This document shows positions 61,085 to 64,000 of a stretch of DNA of 64,000 bases, in pieces (positions within the stretch are counted from its first letter, which is position 1; each line of letters begins with the position of its first letter). Source of the stretch: Bin87 sp963668585 (GTDB lineage: Bacteria; Chloroflexota; Dehalococcoidia; Lucifugimonadales; UBA3495). The stretch is from the NCBI GenBank assembly GCA_963668585.1, contig OY764869.1, forward strand, positions 3,410,001-3,474,000, read 5' to 3'. Under the pieces are notes generated by a model. The model worked only from the letters and a program-made list of their open reading frames with translations. It had not been told where the DNA came from and made no database searches. The position numbers were made by a program, and so were the translations under genes.

Positions 61085-62260
61085 TCAGGCGACGGGCTGA
61101 AGGTTCATACCAAGGCGCACCTCGCCGGGCTGGTCCAGGAGCGCTCGGGCGACCCTGGCCCGATGCTCAAAACTGGTGCCCAGGCGCATGGTCCACGCGG
61201 TGACGCGGCGATACCAAAGGTGCAGGTCGAACTCCATCATGAATCCGATGCCGCCGTGGATCTGCTGCGACGAACGCACCGTGGCCTGGCACTTGTCGTT
61301 GGTGAACGCCTTGGCCTGGGATACCTCCACGCCGTATGGCAATCCCGCGTCCAGTTTCCACAGCGCCTCGTAGGTGAGTAGCTGCGCGCCATCCACCCAC
61401 ACCGTCATGTCGGCGCAGAGGTGCTGGATGGACTGGAAACCGGCGAGGGGCCGACCGAAGGCGACGCGGTTCTTGGCGTACTCGATGGCCATTTCGGCGT
61501 CCTTACGGGCAGCGCCGATAATCTGAGTGCAGAGCAGGGCAGTACCGGTATCAAGCATTTCGGACGTGGCCGGCCAGCCCTGGCTGACCTCGCCGATGAC
61601 GCTGCTCAGCGGGATGCGAACACCGTCCAGAGATATCTTGCTCTGCGAGTCCTTCGCCAGAGTGGTCAGGCGGGTTTCGCTGATGCCGGCCGCGTTGGTG
61701 GGAACTATGGCCAGCGTGATGCCGGCGCTGGAATCTGTCGGCGGCGCAGTGCGGACCGCCATCACCACCAGTTCGGAGGCGGCGAAATTATCAACGAAAT
61801 GCTTGATGCCGTTGATCACCAGACTGTCGCCGTCCACTTCGCCACGGCACTGGATTGCGTCGGCACGGAGGCGAGGGTCCTGTTCCTGGACCGCCCAGGT
61901 CATTATCAAATCGCCACGGGCCACGCGGGGCAGGATGGCCTGTTTCTGCTCTGCAGATCCGTGGCCCACGACCGCCAGGGCCGCCGTGGCCGTGCTGTGA
62001 AACGGGACAGGGGCGATGGCGCGGCCGCATTCTTCAAGGATCAGGCCCAGGTAGGTGACCGGCAACCCGCCGCCGCCGAACTCTTCCGGCAGCGAAATGC
62101 CGAACCAGCCCAGCGACGCCATTTTCTCCCACAACTCCACGGAGTAACCGCGCTCATCCTGCTCGATGGCGCGTGGCAAGCTGGAGGGACACTCCGCATC
62201 CAGGAACTCCCGGGCGGCGTTTTTGACCATCAATTCTTCTTCTGAGGGTAATACGTTCAT
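61085..62260 (-). CDS. Acyl-CoA dehydrogenase
   Basis: 391 residues. WFGISLPEEFGGGGLPVTYL, TWAVQEQDPRL in place of the more usual Thr-rich FAD motif, RVAFGRPLAGFQSIQHLCADM and QIHGGIGFMMEFDLHLWYRR. Typical FAD-binding acyl-CoA dehydrogenase with the C-terminal GGIGF motif. Tandem with the next acyl-CoA dehydrogenase, a pairing seen in heterodimeric ACADs for steroid side chains or other branched acyl-CoAs. Confidence 0.88.
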   Translation of the reverse strand: MNVLPSEEELMVKNAAREFLDAECPSSLPRAIEQDERGYSVELWEKMASLGWFGISLPEEFGGGGLPVTYLGLILEECGRAIAPVPFHSTATAALAVVGHGSAEQKQAILPRVARGDLIMTWAVQEQDPRLRADAIQCRGEVDGDSLVINGIKHFVDNFAASELVVMAVRTAPPTDSSAGITLAIVPTNAAGISETRLTTLAKDSQSKISLDGVRIPLSSVIGEVSQGWPATSEMLDTGTALLCTQIIGAARKDAEMAIEYAKNRVAFGRPLAGFQSIQHLCADMTVWVDGAQLLTYEALWKLDAGLPYGVEVSQAKAFTNDKCQATVRSSQQIHGGIGFMMEFDLHLWYRRVTAWTMRLGTSFEHRARVARALLDQPGEVRLGMNLQPVA

Positions 62261-62311
62261 CGTTCCTCAATAATTGGTAGAGGTTGGCGGCCCACCGCCG
62301 TCCAATCCTTA

Positions 62312-63514
62312 TTAGACTCGCGGCATTCCAAGCCCGCGACGGGCGACCTGGTCCCGCATCACCTGGACGCTGCCGTGGTTGATTCCGCTCTGGAACGCGC
62401 CCATCAGGTTGTGCGCGAACACACCGTCCTCGATGGCGTCCTCGGAACCGTTCAGAAGTTGGCCGTACGGGCCGAGCATCTGCGCGATGGTTTCGGTGGT
62501 GCGGACACCGTGCTCGGGCGCGAATACCTTCTCGGCGGAGCCTTCATAGGTGAACGCACCGTCGTTTTCCACGATGGACATGCTGCGCATGGTCATCAAA
62601 CGGCAGACCTGACCTTCGATCCACATATCGGCCAGGCGGTCGCGCACGGTGGGGTCTTCGCGCATGGCGTAACCCTCAATATCATTGTCCTTGACCCAGT
62701 TGACGATGTCCTCGTCGCGCTGGATGGAGATGAGGTAACGGGATGCGCCCACCCGGTCGAGGTTGAGGCCCATGGCTCCCACGTACCAGCCCTGGTTCTC
62801 CTCTCCCAGCAAGCAGGAAGCGGGAACCCGCACGTTCTCAAAGAAGGTCTCGTTGGTGCGGGCATCGCCGTAGGTGGTGCCCAAGGGGGCCGGAGGGTTG
62901 TTCTGGATGGTCCACAGGGGGCGCACCGTGATGCCCGGGGTATCCATGGGAATCAGGAAGATGCTGATGCCGCGATGGCGCGGCGCATCGGGGTCGGTGC
63001 GGGCCATCAGATATATATGGGTGGCATAGTGGGCGGCCGTGGTGTACATCTTCTGGCCGTTGATGACGTATTCGTCGCCATCCCGCACGGCGCGGCACTG
63101 CAAACCGGCGAGGTCTGCTCCGGCCTGGGGTTCGGTGAAACCCAGGGCGAAGGAAATTTCGCCTCGAATGATGCCGGGCAGGAACTCCTGCTTCTGCTCT
63201 TCGGATCCGGCCGCCAGGATGGCCGGGGCGCCAGAACCGGCGCCGCCGACGGTGATGCCGACGCGCGCGAATTCTTCCTCAACGATGTACTGGTCGATAC
63301 GGCTACCATCCTGTCCGCCGTACTCTCTCGGCCAGGAAATTCCGATCCAACCCCGCTCCGCAATCTGCTGGTAGAGGTCGCGGGTCTTGGGGCCGCGGCG
63401 ACGGATGCCGGTATCTTCCAATTCGGCGACGATCTCCGGGGTAACGTTGTCTGTGATGAACTGGCGAACTTCGGCGCGCAGTGCATCCTGTTCCGGGGTG
63501 AATGCGAATTCCAT
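62312..63514 (-). CDS. Acyl-CoA dehydrogenase (partner)
   Basis: 400 residues. GWIGISWPREYGGQDGSRI, FALGFTEPQAGADLAGLQC (FAD-binding block) and the C-terminal QVMRDQVARRGLGMPR, matching the large acyl-CoA dehydrogenases. Lies directly upstream of and on the same strand as the previous gene, suggesting a two-subunit enzyme of the steroid-degradation type or parallel isoenzymes. Confidence 0.88.
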   Translation of the reverse strand: MEFAFTPEQDALRAEVRQFITDNVTPEIVAELEDTGIRRRGPKTRDLYQQIAERGWIGISWPREYGGQDGSRIDQYIVEEEFARVGITVGGAGSGAPAILAAGSEEQKQEFLPGIIRGEISFALGFTEPQAGADLAGLQCRAVRDGDEYVINGQKMYTTAAHYATHIYLMARTDPDAPRHRGISIFLIPMDTPGITVRPLWTIQNNPPAPLGTTYGDARTNETFFENVRVPASCLLGEENQGWYVGAMGLNLDRVGASRYLISIQRDEDIVNWVKDNDIEGYAMREDPTVRDRLADMWIEGQVCRLMTMRSMSIVENDGAFTYEGSAEKVFAPEHGVRTTETIAQMLGPYGQLLNGSEDAIEDGVFAHNLMGAFQSGINHGSVQVMRDQVARRGLGMPRV

Positions 63515-63616
63515 AGCGACGCTTCCTCACACAAGGGTTGTGCCACGTTTTTACAGCGTGCAATTATAGCGGTTTGAAACCATGGTGTCATTCCACTTGA
63601 CGTGCGCACAGGGGCT

Positions 63617-63690
63617 CTCGATTATCCTGGCGAAAGCCAATGGCTGTTGCCGGAACGATTCTCTGCTCACCGTCCGCTCGTCCATCGTCG
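63617..63690. repeat. Partial third repeat copy
   Basis: About 70 bases match, in reverse, the sequence 4008-4070 just outside copy A (blocks CCTGGCGAAAG and TTGCCGGAACGATT, then CCGCTCGTCC). It shows that modules of the repeat occur separately at other intergenic sites. Confidence 0.65.
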
Positions 63691-63788
63691 ATGATCGAAT
63701 GGCCCTGCTTACCGAGTCTGACGTTCATCAGATTGTGCGTCGTGAATATGACCACGGCAAACCTGGTACGGCCGAAAAATCGCCAGGG

Positions 63789-63803
63789 TTGACAAACGTT
63801 TGT
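63789..63803 (+). promoter_or_regulatory. TTGACA with overlapping operator-like palindrome
   Basis: TTGACA at 63789-63794 overlaps the perfect 12-base palindrome ACAAACGTTTGT (63792-63803), about 100 bases ahead of the ABC gene. A -10 is unclear (TACGGT after 17 bases; GATAAT after 23). It may bind a repressor. Confidence 0.4.
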
Positions 63804-63901
63804 GCCGGGCCTACGGTGATAATTCAAGATGACCATCTAACAAGTTGATCATTTCAACCGTTCACGAGCCATTGCCGCCTGAGGTTACGGGGGTACGCAA
63901 C

Positions 63902-64000
63902 ATGGTTTCCACCGACGAAACGGCCGCGATGGGTGCGTCCGCACAACCGGATGACGATTCGCCATTCATTCATGTGAGTTCAGTTTGGAAGGTGTTTGGG
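63902..64000 (+). CDS. ABC transporter ATP-binding protein (partial, 5' end)
   Basis: First 33 codons only; cut by the window end. MVSTDETAAMGASAQ, then SPFIHVSSVWKVFG, which is how ProV/OpuAA-type quaternary-amine ATPases, and some others, begin before the Walker A motif. Glycine betaine uptake is a tempting reading but cannot be proven with the fragment. Confidence 0.5.
   Translation, partial: MVSTDETAAMGASAQPDDDSPFIHVSSVWKVFG

Noticed and set aside
62375..63577. 400-codon plus-strand frame opposite the acyl-CoA dehydrogenase
   Set aside because: Antisense shadow of a family-conserved gene; no start signal.
1..64000. tRNA or rRNA genes
   Set aside because: Looked for T-loop GGTTCGAATCC-type motifs with cloverleaf potential and for rRNA-conserved stretches; none convincing.

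Overview
The window is 64 kb of high-GC bacterial chromosome with densely packed, mostly intact genes. Gene content points to Chloroflexota, most likely a Dehalococcoidia/SAR202-type lineage. The clues are a B12-dependent class II ribonucleotide reductase with NrdR, several acyl-CoA dehydrogenases and luciferase-like (LLM) flavin oxidoreductases, a cell-division block rsmH-ftsA-ftsZ without murein genes, an RND pump with a lipoprotein adaptor but no outer-membrane channel, and a selenoprotein. The lineage is an inference; no rRNA or tRNA gene was found to settle it. || Layout. 0-2.8 kb: acyl-CoA-dehydrogenase-fold enzyme and DUF1800 protein. 3.05-4.02 kb: non-coding repeat, copy A. 4.2-9.7 kb: three MFS exporters and an LLM oxidoreductase. 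10.1-15.5 kb: RND pump and membrane-fusion lipoprotein. 15.7-17.7 kb: sucCD. 18.2-21.7 kb: MATE exporter, three VOC-fold proteins and an unknown. 21.8-26.2 kb: pdxA-proC-yggT-kinase-pepA. 26.4-30.7 kb: nrdR-unknown-unknown-nrdJ behind tandem NrdR boxes. 30.9-34.5 kb: rsmH-ftsA-ftsZ. 35-39.3 kb: tig-clpP-clpP-clpX. 39.4-47.8 kb: dprA-topA-xer-aroQ-efp-xseA-xseB-formyltransferase, all on the minus strand. 48.2-50.3 kb: an isoleucine-type T-box leader and ilvB. 50.4-55.4 kb: small HTH protein; a promoter-led minus-strand group of small ORF, panD and two methyltransferases; SprT-like protease; quinone oxidoreductase. 55.46-56.45 kb: repeat copy B, inverted relative to copy A. 56.6-64 kb: GreA fusion protein, selenocysteine peroxiredoxin, GlcG-like protein, epoxide-hydrolase-like enzyme, LLM oxidoreductase, YHS protein, two acyl-CoA dehydrogenases and the first codons of an ABC ATPase. 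|| Most notable. (1) The peroxiredoxin at 57471-57938 has one in-frame TGA exactly where the peroxidatic cysteine belongs, followed by a SECIS-like hairpin; conventional annotation would break it into fragments. (2) panD sits with a sarcosine/dimethylglycine-methyltransferase-like gene and a second methyltransferase behind a good promoter, which suggests aspartate to beta-alanine to N-methylated beta-alanine (beta-alanine betaine), a possible osmolyte route. (3) A roughly 1 kb non-coding repeat is present in two inverted copies 51 kb apart, flanking all the division, protease and DNA-metabolism genes. (4) GreA is fused to a recombinase-like N-terminal domain. (5) Two unknown genes lie inside the NrdR-controlled ribonucleotide reductase cluster.
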